A stretch of DNA of 64,000 bases. Origin: Dipteris shenzhenensis (lineage: Eukaryota; Polypodiophyta; Polypodiopsida; Gleicheniales). The stretch lies in NCBI GenBank assembly GCA_047967505.1, contig CM106539.1; one strand, given 5' to 3'. Both the position numbers and the translations under genes were made by a program. How positions within the stretch are numbered: position 1 is the first letter of the stretch; every line of letters begins with the position of its first letter. Under the pieces are notes generated by a model. That model had not been told where the DNA came from, searched no databases, and worked only from the letters and a program-made list of their open reading frames with translations. Shown here piece after piece: positions 24,760-36,655 of the stretch.

Positions 24760-25210
24760 TTCTTCCTCTGAGTCTTCCTCAGAGTCAAACCAAGAGCTTG
24801 TCAGTGTTCCTCAAAAAGCTCTTTTCCAAGTGGTTTGGTAAAGATATCTTCAACATTCTCTTTGTTGTCACAATGTTGTAATGTGATGTCATCAAGTAAC
24901 ACTCTTTCTCTGATTTGCTCTCTGAATCAATGTGCTTTGTCCTAGAATGATATACAAGATTCTCGCATAATGCTTGAGCCTATTAGTTATCACAGTATAT
25001 TGTTGTTGGCTTTGTCCCATCAAAGTAATCTATTTTTGACAATAGTCATTTGAGCCATATAGCCTCACATGTACCTATTGTGAGTAGCACCCTATATTCT
25101 ATTTTAGTTGAAGACAAAGAAACAATTGGATGCTTGTTTGACAACCAGGATATACCACCTTGACCAAAGAAAAATGCATATCCTTGTGTGGATCTCCTGG
25201 TATGAGGAGA
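24760..25210 (-). pseudogene. Copia RNase H relic on the minus strand
   Basis: Read downward from about 25210 in shifting frames: ISWLS-like sequence and ALSTTEAEY-like remnants, then KPTTIYCDN-like sequence near 25000, TKHID near 24930, and the terminal FTKPLGK-like motif near 24810. This is the order of copia RNase H. Every part needs frame changes, so it is an old fossil. Its orientation is opposite to the relic at 19.6-21.2 kb, so it is a separate element. Confidence 0.6.
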
Positions 25211-25389
25211 AGCATAAAGAGATCATGTAGTACCTCTCCATGGAACATTGCTAAAGATGTAAGCACAATTGAATAGCAAAGAATTACACTCAAATCTTGG
25301 AAGTGCATGCTAGTTGTGGGCCACTTATATAGAGAAGGGGGAAACATGATCCTCTAATGATGCATCTTTTTGCACAAAAGAGCAATCGT

Positions 25390-26110
25390 CATGGGCAAAG
25401 CAATTCAAGGAATAGTAGGTGGTCATTGTTACACCCATGTTACAAAAAAGAAAATTCTAAGTGCTAGACAATGATGGAGTACCATATATGCAGGTGTCAC
25501 AAGGCATTATAAGAAATGTGATGCATGCCAACTAGTAGTGAGGCCAACTTTCCAATATCAAATGGCATTGCATGGCAGCTAACCCATCCATGGGAGCCCT
25601 TTCAAAAATGGGGATTGGATTTCATTGGTCACTCAAAATCCCAACACATCCAAGGGGAGGTAAGAACGTGTAGTGGTGACCAATTATGTCACCAAATGGG
25701 CACTAGCAAAGGCCTTGCAAGACAACATTGCTAGAAGCACAACAAGGTCTTCATATGAAAATATCATCTACAAACTTGAATGCCCAATTGAAATCACATT
25801 GGATCAAGGAATTTACTTCATTAATTTGGTGATTGTTGTGATCATGATGATGGATCTCTTGATCCAGCATAAGAAATCATAAATATACTATCCCAGGGTA
25901 AATACTCAAGCTAAAACAACAAATAGTATGCTCAAAATGATTCTCCAATGAGCATCAAAATGATTGTCACCACAAGCTCCACATTGCACTATGGGCTTAT
26001 TGAACAATTTTCAAGGATGACATAAATCACACTTTGTTCTAGCATTATTTGATAATGAGTCTGTCACCTTGGAAAACCTTGAAAGGTAAAAATTTCCAAA
26101 ATAAATCAAT
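25390..26110 (+). pseudogene. Gypsy integrase relic
   Basis: Pieces follow gypsy integrase order: the zinc-binding end CDAC(Q) near 25518-25530, then PFQKWGLDFIG at about 25600, VVTNYVTKWALAKAL at 25671 onward, NIARSTTRSSYENII, and CPIEITLDQG near 25780. The last holds the second catalytic Asp. The sequence then decays. The motif set matches plant gypsy elements of the type with WAEA.AL..NTA.S.A.FLYE. Frames change several times and no LTR is seen. Confidence 0.75.
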
Positions 26111-27145
26111 GGAATGAAGATCAATACTTTTTGTTTTGGCCACAACACAATTAGTCAAGATAGAATTTGTTGGGGTAGCCATTATGAACCACTAAACGAG
26201 CACATCCCAAGGGTATTACACATCAAATCAGCATTAACACTGCAATCAATTGAGATGATTATGGGAGGAAACACTAAATTAGTTGTTGCGATGAATTCCC
26301 AAAACAATGCACCATGAAATGACCATGATTCCATGACAAGGGGGTATTTCATGATGAAAAGGATGGGAGTAAAGGATGTAGTGAGTTGTTAGTTAATGAG
26401 TAGATGCAGGTTAAAACCTTGAGTTCCTAAACCCTAAGTGCCTTATAATCCTTTCAAAATTTTGGGTTGGTAGTTTTAACTTTTCATTTTGTTCATTATG
26501 GGTCCCCAACCCTAGTGATTAGTCTTAAAACGGTGTATTCCTTAGACTACTTTTTAGATAAGGCATTTCACTTCTCATCAACTATGTAGGAGTTTGATGG
26601 ATTTTCATCTATTCACCATGAGTGCCAATGTTAACCAGGACTATACACACAATTAAGTATCGACTACCACGGTTAGGTATTGAGGCATGGAGTTAGGCAC
26701 ATAGGATGGCATATTGGCATTTATGGAGGAGTAACCCACAAGTGAACATTCAAGGCTTTCCCACCTATATCTTTGTGTGGAGTCTTTTCATGACAATTCC
26801 ACATAACCCAATTTTAGGATTTTATGTAGATTCAACTTATTGGGAGTCTCATCTTGTCTTCTTCATCTCTCCCTTTTTGGTGCTTGATGTAGGTTCTAGT
26901 AGTACTCTATTGTTAGGAGAATCCCTTAGCCTTGAGCGCCTTGTTCATGGGGGAATTTTTCCCGTTAACATCTTGTATAGTATCTTGCACATTTGAAATT
27001 AAAAATGAACTTATCGGCCCTTTTTTGATCATCTTGACTACAAACATGACTACATTTTGATATTCCTATTGAAAGATTTTAGTGGAAAAAATGGAAAGAT
27101 CCCCCCAACATGTGGCATGTGCCATACGTTGGGGAAAGTGGACCT
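26111..27145. other. Interval without a recognisable gene
   Basis: Probably the far end of the gypsy relic, but no motif is recognisable. Confidence 0.35.
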
Positions 27146-27151
27146 AATCAA

Positions 27152-27222
27152 TTTCTTGATTAATTATTAATTGATTTCTTGATTAATTATTAATTGATTT
27201 CTTGATAAATTAGTAAGGATTT
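27152..27222 (+). repeat. 23-bp AT-rich tandem repeat, three units
   Basis: TTTCTTGATTAATTATTAAT units start at 27152, 27175 and 27198; a diverged tail (TTAATTAATCATTAATTGAG) continues to about 27243. Confidence 0.85.
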
Positions 27223-28042
27223 TCTTAATTAATCATTAATTGAGTAGTAAATATATTTAGTGATGGAAAGATGTAGTGTAAAGATACACCGTTAGTTGAA
27301 AATGATGCATAGAATATCTTCTCTTATGCTTCCAAAACTCTTTCATAGTCATTAGACTCTATTGGTATTGCATTTTGACATGGATCAAGTCTATTTAAAT
27401 GATGTTTAATATTTATGCAGCTCCTATCATGGATTGTGATACCATTTTCCACATCATACCCATGCTTCTTTTTTAAGACTTCAAGTTATCAATTTCAATA
27501 ATGAATAATTCTTCCCACTTCCACTTCATTCAAGTCCTCTCTGTTTGGTACGCATTCATGTTTCTTGTGCCAAAAACCCAAATAAATTATTTTCCTTGTA
27601 TATTTTATCAAGGGTTTTGGTTCATACCACAAAGCTTTGAACGTGCTAAGGATTCCCATTTCATCCCTTACTATTTGAGCAACTTTTGCAACCCGAATTG
27701 GTCCACCTTGGTCATCCAAGTTAGCTTCCCAAATGGTAACAAAAAGACCCCCTTAGACTTTATCGAATTGTATAAACCCTGGTAAGGGATTATCACGCTT
27801 CCTACCATAAAATTTGCCATAGTGATTTTATTTAAGGTGAATATTAGAAAATTAGGCACTCAATTAGCATTCAATTTATCCTGCAAAATCTATGTTGATT
27901 GCTAAAAACTCCCAAAATTGACAACCTATATCCTTTGATCGAGAAAAATCTAACTAGGGGTCTAAGTTTGAGAGAAGGTTGCATGGTTGAGGAGTGGATA
28001 GATAGCCTTCTTCGTGGTTTCATGGGGTTAAGTGTTGAGAAG

Positions 28043-28212
28043 GAGTGAAAAAGGTTGAGGAGCAAGGAGAAGGAGGAGGAGGGAGGAGGAAGGAGGAGAA
28101 GTGAAGAGGAGGAGAGGAGGAGGAAGGGAGGAGGATAGATGAGGAGGAGGAGGAGGGAGGAGAGAAGAGGAGGAAGGGAGGAGGAGGGAGGAGATGGGAG
28201 GAGGAAGAGGGA
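28043..28212 (+). repeat. Polypurine (GGA/GAA) tract
   Basis: About 170 bp in which nearly every base of the plus strand is G or A, mostly GAGGAGGA and GGAGGAAGG words. Long open frames on the complementary strand here are just poly-Ser/Pro/Leu translations of the tract. Confidence 0.9.
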
Positions 28213-28862
28213 GTGCAAGATTATGGGTTGCAACGGTGAGATCATCCAAGAACATGTTGATAGTGTAAGGAATCATGGACATTAGGAGATGTTGATAGTG
28301 CAAGGAATCATGGACATTAGGAGATGAAGAACACAAAATTGAATTGAACACTCAGCCCCAAAGATTGGGAGCTTCTTTTTGTTGTGAGAGATTTATACTC
28401 TACACAATTTGTAGGGTATCCACTTTTTGTAGAGGACCTTAAAAGTCTAGGCTTTGTCTTTCCCTCTCTAATTTTTATCTTTCTCTCTTTCTCTCTCTAG
28501 AGCATGATTTTGCAAGTATGATCAAATCCTTTCAAGAGAGGATTTTGCCTATCCATACCCTATTAGATCCATCAAACCTTATTTCAAGTTCAACATATTA
28601 CAAGCGAAACGTTGTCTCTACTCCACACACACATATTGAATGCTCTCGACGATGGTTTTGATTTGTATCTCCACAAGGTTATCATCAACATTTAGGGGGT
28701 AGAACGTGTGCATCCTCACCTAACTACTACAAGGATGAGCAAATTGTGAGGGTCAACCTACAAACCTGGAAAACCCATCCCATGATTACAATCTATTTAC
28801 GCCAAGTCAAACACAACCCAAAGAACTGCACCCTTGTAATGAGAAGTTCATGGGAGAGGATC

Positions 28863-29515
28863 GAGACAAGCACTAGTATGCTCCATTGCCAGAACCTGAA
28901 TTCTCTCGAAATTGGATGCATGTCCTAGCGACCATAGATGTAGTTGAGAAGAGAGAAACCAAAATGGTGGCTTATGGTCCCAAGGTGCCAGGAATGGTAG
29001 CTCTCCGAAGTGTAGACCTAAAGGGAGATGGAAGGAGGAATGAGAGAAAGTGCGATAGTAAGACTTAGAACAAGATAATGGTAATGAGAAAGTGCGGGAG
29101 TAATGAGAAAGTGTGGGAGTAAGGCTTAGAACAGGATAATGGTAATGAGAAAGTGCGGGAGTAAGGCTTAGAACATATTAATGGTAATGAGACAAGCATT
29201 GGTATGCTCCATTGCCAGAACTTGAATTCTCTCAAAATTGGACGCATGTCCTAGCGACCATAGATGCGATCGAGAAGATAGGACCCAAAATGGTGGCTTA
29301 TGATCCCAAGGTGCCAGGAATGGTAGCTCCCCAAAGTATAGACCTAAAGGGAGATGGAAGGAGGAATGAGAGAAAGTACGGGAGTAAGGCTTAGACAGGA
29401 CAATGGTAATGAGAAAGTGCGGGAGTAAGGCTTATAACACAATAATGGTAATGAGAGTGAAAATTCAAGGCACAATAGAAGAAGGAACAGAAAGTGCAAG
29501 TGTAAGGCTAAGGAT
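28863..29515 (+). repeat. Tandem duplication, about 326 bp, with nested ~41-bp repeats
   Basis: GAGACAAGCA recurs at 28863 and 29189 and the copies stay aligned through CTCCATTGCCAGAAC, ATGTCCTAGCGACCATAGATG, CAAGGTGCCAGGAATGGTAG and CCTAAAGGGAGATGG. Inside and after each copy, a shorter unit with GATAATGGTAATGAGAAAG and GTGCGGGAGTAAGGCTTA recurs four to five times. Confidence 0.9.
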
Positions 29516-29605
29516 GGGAGAATGATAATGAGACCAAACTCCAAGGCAAGATGGAAGAAGGAACGAGAGAGAAATTTAAGCAAGTGTAGACCCGTAATGT
29601 GAGAT

Positions 29606-29960
29606 GAAAGATTCAGAATAAAGTGATTAGAGTGAAAGATTTAGATTAAAGTGAGTTGAAGATTTGAAATAAAGTGATTGGATAATGCTAATGAAAGAGG
29701 AAGAGATGCCACTATGATGATGGTAGGAGAACACTCTACTAGATAGTGTGAAGTGACATGTACAAGACTCTAATATCAGACGAAAGATTTCAAATAAGGT
29801 GATTGAAGTGAAAGATTTCAAATAAAGTGAGTTAAAGCTTTGGAATAAAGTGATTAGAAATTTCTAATGAGAAAGGAAGTGCTTTTGCTATGATGAGGAT
29901 AGGAGAATGGTCTACTTGATAGTGTGAAGTGATATACAGATTTGGAGTAAAGTGAGTGAA
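29606..29960 (+). repeat. Tandem duplication of 176 bp
   Basis: GAAAGATT....ATAA.GTGATT starts at 29606 and 29782. Both copies contain AAAGTGAGTT, GATAGTGTGAAGTGA and a GGAGAA..CTCTAC segment, with moderate divergence. Confidence 0.8.
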
Positions 29961-30600
29961 ATCTATGAAATAAAGTGATTGAGGATAGGATTGATATAAT
30001 TATTAAAATTTTATCATGAGACGTTTAATGCATATAATAAATTGTACTGAAAATTTTGCCATCTAGTTCTTTATTATATATTTTTTTCATCACACAATTC
30101 ATGCATTTGGCCTCAATGAGTAAATGCCCCTTATGTATTCACCAATTTAATATTATTAACAAAAATAACATCATGAGCCAATGCAAATAAGCAAAAAATG
30201 CCCCTCATGTTTTTATTACAAAGTTTGGGTTGCTTATGCAATAAGAGCATCTACATGCATCACAATGGAGTATCCTCTTGTAGCATTATGAGAAAATATG
30301 TCAAATACTTGCCAATAAAATTTTGGCTACTTGAGAATAAACTCATCTACATGCTTCACAATGAAGTCGACTCTGATGCACTCCGTTGTGATGCATTGGA
30401 AGTAGACTCTTCCTCTAGAGAGGCTAATGCTTTTGGTGTATATGGACTCCTCCTCTGGGCATATAATTTTTCTTTGAGTGTATATTGAATGTTTACTTCC
30501 AAGCGTGGACTTGGTTGTGATGCTAGACTCCTTTAGCTGTGATTATCCATGCATATATTGAATCTCTACTTTAAGCATAGACTTGGTTATGATGCTGTGG

Positions 30601-30770
30601 GCGTAGACTCCTTTGGAGGCTATGATGCTTTGGGCATAGATTGAATCTCTACTTCCAATGGGCATAGACTCCTTTGGAGGCTATGATGCTTTGGGCATAG
30701 ATTAATATCACCTTTTGAGTGTGGAATCATTTGTGATGCTTTGGGCATAGATTGAATCTCTACTTCCTCT
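30601..30770 (+). repeat. 61-bp tandem repeat with partial third unit
   Basis: Units at 30601 and 30662 share TAGACTCCTTTGGAGGC and TATGATGCTTTGGGCATAGA; a partial unit with GTGATGCTTTGGGCATAGA occurs at about 30733. Related words extend upstream to about 30500. Confidence 0.85.
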
Positions 30771-31955
30771 GGAAGCCTTGATATAGATTTGGGTGTCTCC
30801 ATTACTTGAATTGTAGATTGAGAAATTATGTATTGAATGCTATGAACCACACATATATATAATTTTGTATCAAAATATGTTGACATTGAAGATTGTGACA
30901 CTCTCCACCCAATGCATCTCCTTTTTCTCTACAACCTTGCACCTTTGTAAGTCCATTGCTTCCTCCAAGTCATTGTCATACTATCTGACTTGTCTGATTG
31001 CACTTATTAACTTTGAAAAGAGTACACTTACGCTAACACATTGCCATGATATTTTGCCATTGAATTGGTGAAATAACATTTCTTCACTTCAAGGTCTAGA
31101 GTCGCTAAACTCCAATGTGAACTACATGGCCAATTAAGAATCTTTATTATTTTACTATATCTTACCTTCGGTAAAAGTAAATATAAGGTTGTGATGCTAT
31201 TTAGTCCTCATGATATGGCATAATGATAACTCGTATGTCATCCATATTGAGAGATTGCAACTAGGTACAAACATCTCCTATGGGTTTTTTCTTATTATTG
31301 AGCCATGTAGAAAGGAGGGAATCTATGATATACACACCTCCCTACTACTTTCTGAAACCAAGATATAACTGTAATGCACCAAAAATTGAATGAACATTAG
31401 CTCATTAAATTTAATTAAAATATGAAATAACAAGCCAAGAAAAAAGTTGTATCAAACCTTGTTGTCCAATGAGAACCTGAACATCAAACTCACTTCCCAT
31501 GTCCTGTAGCTTAGACAAGTCTTCAAAATTCTTTAGCGTGAGCTGTGCGAACTTCAAATGTTTTGATCTTTCATATAAGCCAAATAGTTGACCCTCCATG
31601 TTAAGAAAGTCTTTTGGTGATCCTTTAACTATCTTAAATATTTCATTTTAAAATTTCCTAGCAATCACCATATCAATTAAAATTAAAGGTGTTTTAGCTG
31701 TTCCCTTGGGGTCGGGGACTCGGGTGCCTTCCCTATAGTAGTAGTGACTCCAAATCCAACTACAATAATTTATTCCTCCTTCTCCTTCGATGTTTATAAT
31801 AAAATACAAAAGCTTGTGAGATTGATAGATTATCAGTAAATACAATGCTTGTAGAAGACAAAGTAAATTTAAAGAGACAGATTTCATACGAGATATATAT
31901 ATGTGGTTTCTTTATGTAATCTTCTGAGCCACCATCAAGATCACGTGATGCATCA
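30771..31955. other. Interval without a recognisable gene
   Basis: No supported coding or RNA signal. A G/C-rich island GGGGTCGGGGACTCGGG sits at about 31709-31725 in otherwise AT-rich DNA. Confidence 0.4.
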
Positions 31956-31959
31956 CCCC

Positions 31960-33530
31960 CGACTTCTCATCATCTGTGATCATATCTAGATCATTACTTG
32001 CATGCTCTTTATCTTGAACCCATCATCCATGTCAATGACCACCTCTTCATCATTATAGAGCATACTCCTTATCTTATGAGTCATCAAGATCATCCATGTC
32101 ATCATCTCCAATCCTCTTATAATTAGATCAGCTTGCAAGTGAAAGTGTGCCATGCAAGCATTTCTTTCAATAACATTGGTAGAATATCCTTTTCTGAGAA
32201 GATCTTCAAAAAGATATTCCATCCCCAATAAGGAGATCTCCCAATTAGGTGGTTGCAAATATTCCAACATAGTAATCAAAAGACTCTCACATTTTTCTAG
32301 ACGCTCATAGATTTTGGAGTGCTTTAGATGATGAGAGGACCTATGGATTTCTTGCTCTTCTAGCGTGAAATGAAAACTCTTGGAAGTGTCGCTTATGTTA
32401 TGTTGTAGCAAGTGGTCAAGATATGGACTCTGCATGCATAAGAAGAATGACTTGAGGCATTGGATCTTTAATATGCATTCTATCTTGCTTCTCTTTGTTG
32501 CATACACACCATTGTAGAGCTTGGAATCAGAGGCATATACTTTTTCTAAAGTATATGCATCTTTTCCTTGTTTTCTTTCTTAACAAAAATGACAATATTG
32601 CATATTTCCACTCTATTAATCGTGGTATATCGTATTCTATCAATGAATCGGCAAATATCATTGGAAGAAACCTCATGGATGAAGAATACTTGAGGCTTAT
32701 CCCAACTTGATTCATTAAATAGAAAGTCCTCATCTGAAACTCCCCTATACCCTACAATCTTTGTAGATTCTGAAGTGATATTTACATTGAATTGAAAGCC
32801 GCGGTTGAGATCCCTTGATAACCTCATTTGGTGCTTATTCACTAGCTTCTCAACATATGCAATCACCTATTGTGGGACTTGGGCTCTCATGTATGAGGTA
32901 ACTACTTCTGACCCATCTTCTTGGTTCTTCATCTAATTATGTGCCCATGCATTGTGGATAAAGCAACTATATGCTTTACAATACTAGGGTCAATATGGAT
33001 ATCTTTTTCTATGAGCAAATATTTTATCAATTGTAGTTTCTTGATAGAAAAACGTTGTCTTTTTTTAGAGCAAGCCTTTGGAACTGTGACCCTTGCAGTA
33101 CTAACCTTTTGCATTTTGTGTCTTTCTTTGCCTTTAAGAGACTGAACCAAGATGGCCGTGGCTCGTCCTTGCTCTTCTTCTATCTTTTGTAGTTCTCTCA
33201 CACTCAAGGGTTGTGTTGCTTCTTCATTTTTCTCTTTAGTAGTAGCATTTGTTTCTAGTTTGCGCGTATCTGTTTGTAGCTCAAAGAGTTTGTGTGCAGA
33301 TCTCTGATGTGGGGCTCCTTGTCTAGGTTACTTGTGAACCAAAATAGCATACCTCTGATCTTGCTTGTGTCCTCCCTACTTCTGACTAAATTCATATTCT
33401 ATCTTGCATGAATATCTCTTAAAGTACTCAACCATAATCTTAGGTCGATGTTTGCTTGGGTGCATCCATTTTTTGTGAGTTTGAGGCCATTTTTTTCATA
33501 TAGGTATCTTGCCTGACCATAACTTATGCA
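31960..33530 (-). pseudogene. Broken coding region of unknown family
   Basis: The minus strand reads as one protein-like path through three frames. From about 33520: a basic start with KWMHPSKHRPK, then YAILVHK, KLFELQTDTRKLET, SVRELQKIEEEQGRA (33207 on), KHIVALSTMHGHI. A frameshift near 32930 leads to VTSYMRAQVPQ, a TAG near 32868, then IAYVEKLVNKHQMRL and FIHEVSSNDICRFIDRI. After another frameshift near 32540 comes a 173-codon open stretch (32507-31986) with the basic KRSKIECILKIQ, then LEYLQPPNWEISLL and an acidic C-terminus. At least two in-frame stops and two frameshifts make it a pseudogene. Smooth amino-acid composition across the breaks argues for real former coding. I do not recognise the family. 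Confidence 0.55.
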
Positions 33531-33694
33531 TTGCTCAATGGAATTCGATAAACTTTGTCTTTAAGTTTTAGCACACATTCCAATCTTGAACATGAGACCC
33601 AAAAAATATGAAATAAAGATCTAGAGTGAGATCATTAAAGCATTACAAGTGCTATGTTGTAGGTGAAGCATATATCCTAAAGACTATAGGATAT

Positions 33695-34035
33695 AATAAT
33701 TAATTCAAAAACATCAAAATTTTATTATGCGCATACATGCAACAAGTCATCATTTAAAACTAAACTACGTGAGCTTCTCCTCAACCTAGGGACACACCTA
33801 ATTGAGGGACTTAGTTATGGTTTAAGGGGCCTCCAATGTCGTGTTAAAATTTTCCAAACCCATTCAAGGACACCCTCCATGACTTTTTCTTTATTTGTTG
33901 GAAATCATTTAACGAATTAAAAATTTGGAATCCACACTAGTGGGACCACTGCATGGTGGTCTTAAAATATTGATAGTTGATGATATTGGTATCTCACCCT
34001 AGAATGGAACAATTCAAAAATGTGCAATCTGTGCA
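33695..34035 (+). repeat. Dispersed repeat, copy B (partner at 11.3 kb)
   Basis: The diverged direct repeat of 11325-11655. It sits about 170 bp beyond the 5' end of the unrecognised minus-strand pseudogene, so it could be part of the same unknown element. Confidence 0.75.
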
Positions 34036-35390
34036 TGTGCAAAGATCTTTTAATAAAGAACCAATACTATTTACAATTTTGTATTGGTTCTTTTTCCATG
34101 CACTTGTTTGCTATATGATTCATAAGCATGTCAATGGTCATTGCATTTCATAATACATAACATCAAACCCGATAGCATGTCCTTTGGCCTATTTGTATTT
34201 TGAAGCAATTTGGGCCACATTGCACTTGCTTGAGGGCAACTGGTATATCCAATTTTGTAGACGTGTATTGCCGAAGGGGGAAAATCATGGCGGCTAAAAT
34301 TTTGGTATCCCCGCACACTTTCAAAAATTTTTTCCTCCCGCCCTGCAAATCTTTGAATGTTAAAGTCCATCTTCATCGTGCTACCCTACAAAGTACATTC
34401 TCCTCCTACCACCCTACAACTTGCCCTGTGTAGAGGCAACTCAATGTGACCTCCTTTTTTTGGTTTGCCATTATCTTATTTATTTTTGTAAGTTGTCTTC
34501 TATTCTTTACTCACCTCTCACAAGCTAGCTGGTCTTTGTTCTAGTGATGGTTCACTGATCGTCTCCATGGCATCAATGGCAAGATGCAACTCCTCACACT
34601 TGCAATAGAAATAGATAGAGGCTGCATGATAGGAAAGCTAAAAGGCTTGGTCAAGGAACAAGGAATAGATTGCGAGGTGAGTGAGGAATGAAATGGCACA
34701 TTATCAAAATGGAAATGGAAGGCACTTTTGCAATATTCAGGGAGGGAGAAACAATGAGAAGAAAGAAGAATCCTTGTAGAGAAACAATAAGAAGCGGTTG
34801 CAGATGCACGCATTCAATATGAGTTGTGGTCTGACCTTTGGTGGGAGCATTCATGGCAGTGACATCATGGCATTCAAGTGAATACGAGTCTCGAGTCTTC
34901 ACAAGCTTAGCCTACATTCTAAACTTTGAAGAGTGAACCAGTGAGGTGATGGTACAAGATAAGTAGCATAAATTTTCACTCATTTGGGCTCACTAAAACA
35001 AGTGCAGTGGTTGTTTGGGATGTACTAAATCAAGCACATTCATTGTACAAGATGAATGTAAATACATCCTTCATTTTCTAGGATAAGTGGAATACATTAT
35101 TTACCGAATGAGGATATATTTTGTTGTAATGTCTTAGTCGTCCACTACTCCAAGACACCCCACATGAATATTTGTAGACTCTTATGTAATTGTCTATAAT
35201 TGTGGCCTCTATTGGATGTTTCTACCACTTCTCATAGGTTGTTCCCCATTGATCCTTAAATGCTTCCTCAACATTGTGCTTGGGTGTGGTACACTATAAC
35301 ATAAGTATGAGTCATCTTGCTCAGGCTCCAATGCACCAGTGAGGTCATCAAAAGATTCCCCAAACTATGGTGTGTCATTTTTTGTCTCTC
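34036..35390. other. Interval without a recognisable gene
   Basis: Overlapping short open frames on both strands (34131-34902) carry no motif. No repeat was noted. Confidence 0.4.
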
Positions 35391-35394
35391 CATC

Positions 35395-36530
35395 TTCATG
35401 TCGAAAGAAAACTTAAACTAGCTCCCATCAATTAACAGTTACAATGTCCTCACAATTGTCATGATCCCTTGTGATGCACGCACTACAGAAATAAGAAAGT
35501 TTTCTTGTTTTGAGTAGTTGATTGTTTGAACATCCCCATATGATGTGCAAACTATGAGTTCCTTTAATGGCCTCACAATCACTTTGACTTCATGGAATAG
35601 TCTGCACATTACACTGTTCATAAGGCTTTGCTGACTGTATGTTGATTATGCCCTTGTGGAGAGGTTGGTTGCAAGCAATGTTATAGCATCATGGGCATCC
35701 ACTAGCTTTTCCTTAAGACATGTTAGTTGGTGTCTAAACATATTTTACTTAATAACAACACTGCATCCATCATGTTTTCGCTTGTCATGGCTAGACCTAC
35801 ATCATGTTTAGTCCAATCAGGGATTTAAACCTTGAGACAAAGTAGAACCCACAGGCTGATTTGAATTGCTAGGAAGCACCATCTAACCACACCAAATGTT
35901 GTTTTATATTTTCTTATTCTTGGATTTCATGTTTTTTTTGCCATTCCCAATGCAATAGAAAAGCATGCTACACAAAATAAGGCATCTTGTTCCCTATCAT
36001 CCAAAATGTAGAAATGATATGTGCATTGCACTGCCCTAGACTCTTGTGAGTCTGCAAAGTAGATTGGCATTAGTCATAGATGAATCAAGCAAATGATTGT
36101 ACGTGATATGCACTCTTATTCTTGAAATGAGTAATTTTTTGCAAAATCTATGACAGAGACAATAGTGTCATGGGGAAAATTGGCAAGGCATATCCTGAAT
36201 GGGTTATCTTGCCAAACATATTTTGCGATGGATTGAACTTGATTTATAAGCTCCTCGGCTGAGTGCTCTCATACAAAAGTAGCTATCTCTTTTCCTCCAA
36301 TCCTTCAGCATTAACCATTTCAAATATCCTCCATTTTATAGAAACAAGATTTTCTTCCCTCATTTCATGTGGACAAACATCAAATTGCCTCTTCTTCACA
36401 CCACAACGAGGGCATGTGCCATGGATGCATTCACAATGCAGTGCCATTCAGAGTCTCCCTTTGCACAAAGCAAGTATGGCTCCCACACAGACCTTAGGCT
36501 ACCAAACTTTGTCTCATTATGAGCCATAAA
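35395..36530 (-). pseudogene. Relic of an uncharacterised DDE-transposase-like plant protein
   Basis: Minus-strand fragments follow, in order, an uncharacterised plant protein family known to me from its motifs. HGTCPRCGVKK lies near 36420. NPFRICLANFPHDTIVSVIDFAKNYSF is spread over 36215-36125, where the family has DFAENY. YHFYILDD lies near 36000, QHLVWLDGAS near 35910 (family WSDGC.GQFK), then FYFVSRFKSL, a GHGK.EHDG-like stretch near 35790, KLVDAHDAI near 35700, and a cysteine-rich end with CACITRDHDNCED-like residues near 35470. The spaced Asp residues (DFAxNY, WxDG) and the following acidic motif fit a DDE-type nuclease core, but that is inference. Several stops and frame changes make it non-functional. 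Confidence 0.6.
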
Positions 36531-36655
36531 CTTGAGATACCACTCCTTTTTCTCATACAACAAGGGTTTTGTCTTAAATAAGTTAAGCCAATAAACTAAT
36601 TAAACTATCATAAAACAGTTAAACTGATTAAATTTCAATACTAAAAAACAAAACA

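Noticed and set aside
27490-27860. Minus-strand coding-like stretch (WMTKVDQFGLQKLLK; QIVRDEMGILSTFKALWYEP)
   Set aside because: Two short frames that could join, but no family, no neighbours and no repeat copy to support it.
27871-28351. Minus-strand open frames of 107-124 codons
   Set aside because: Poly-Ser/Pro/Leu translation of the polypurine tract; low complexity only.
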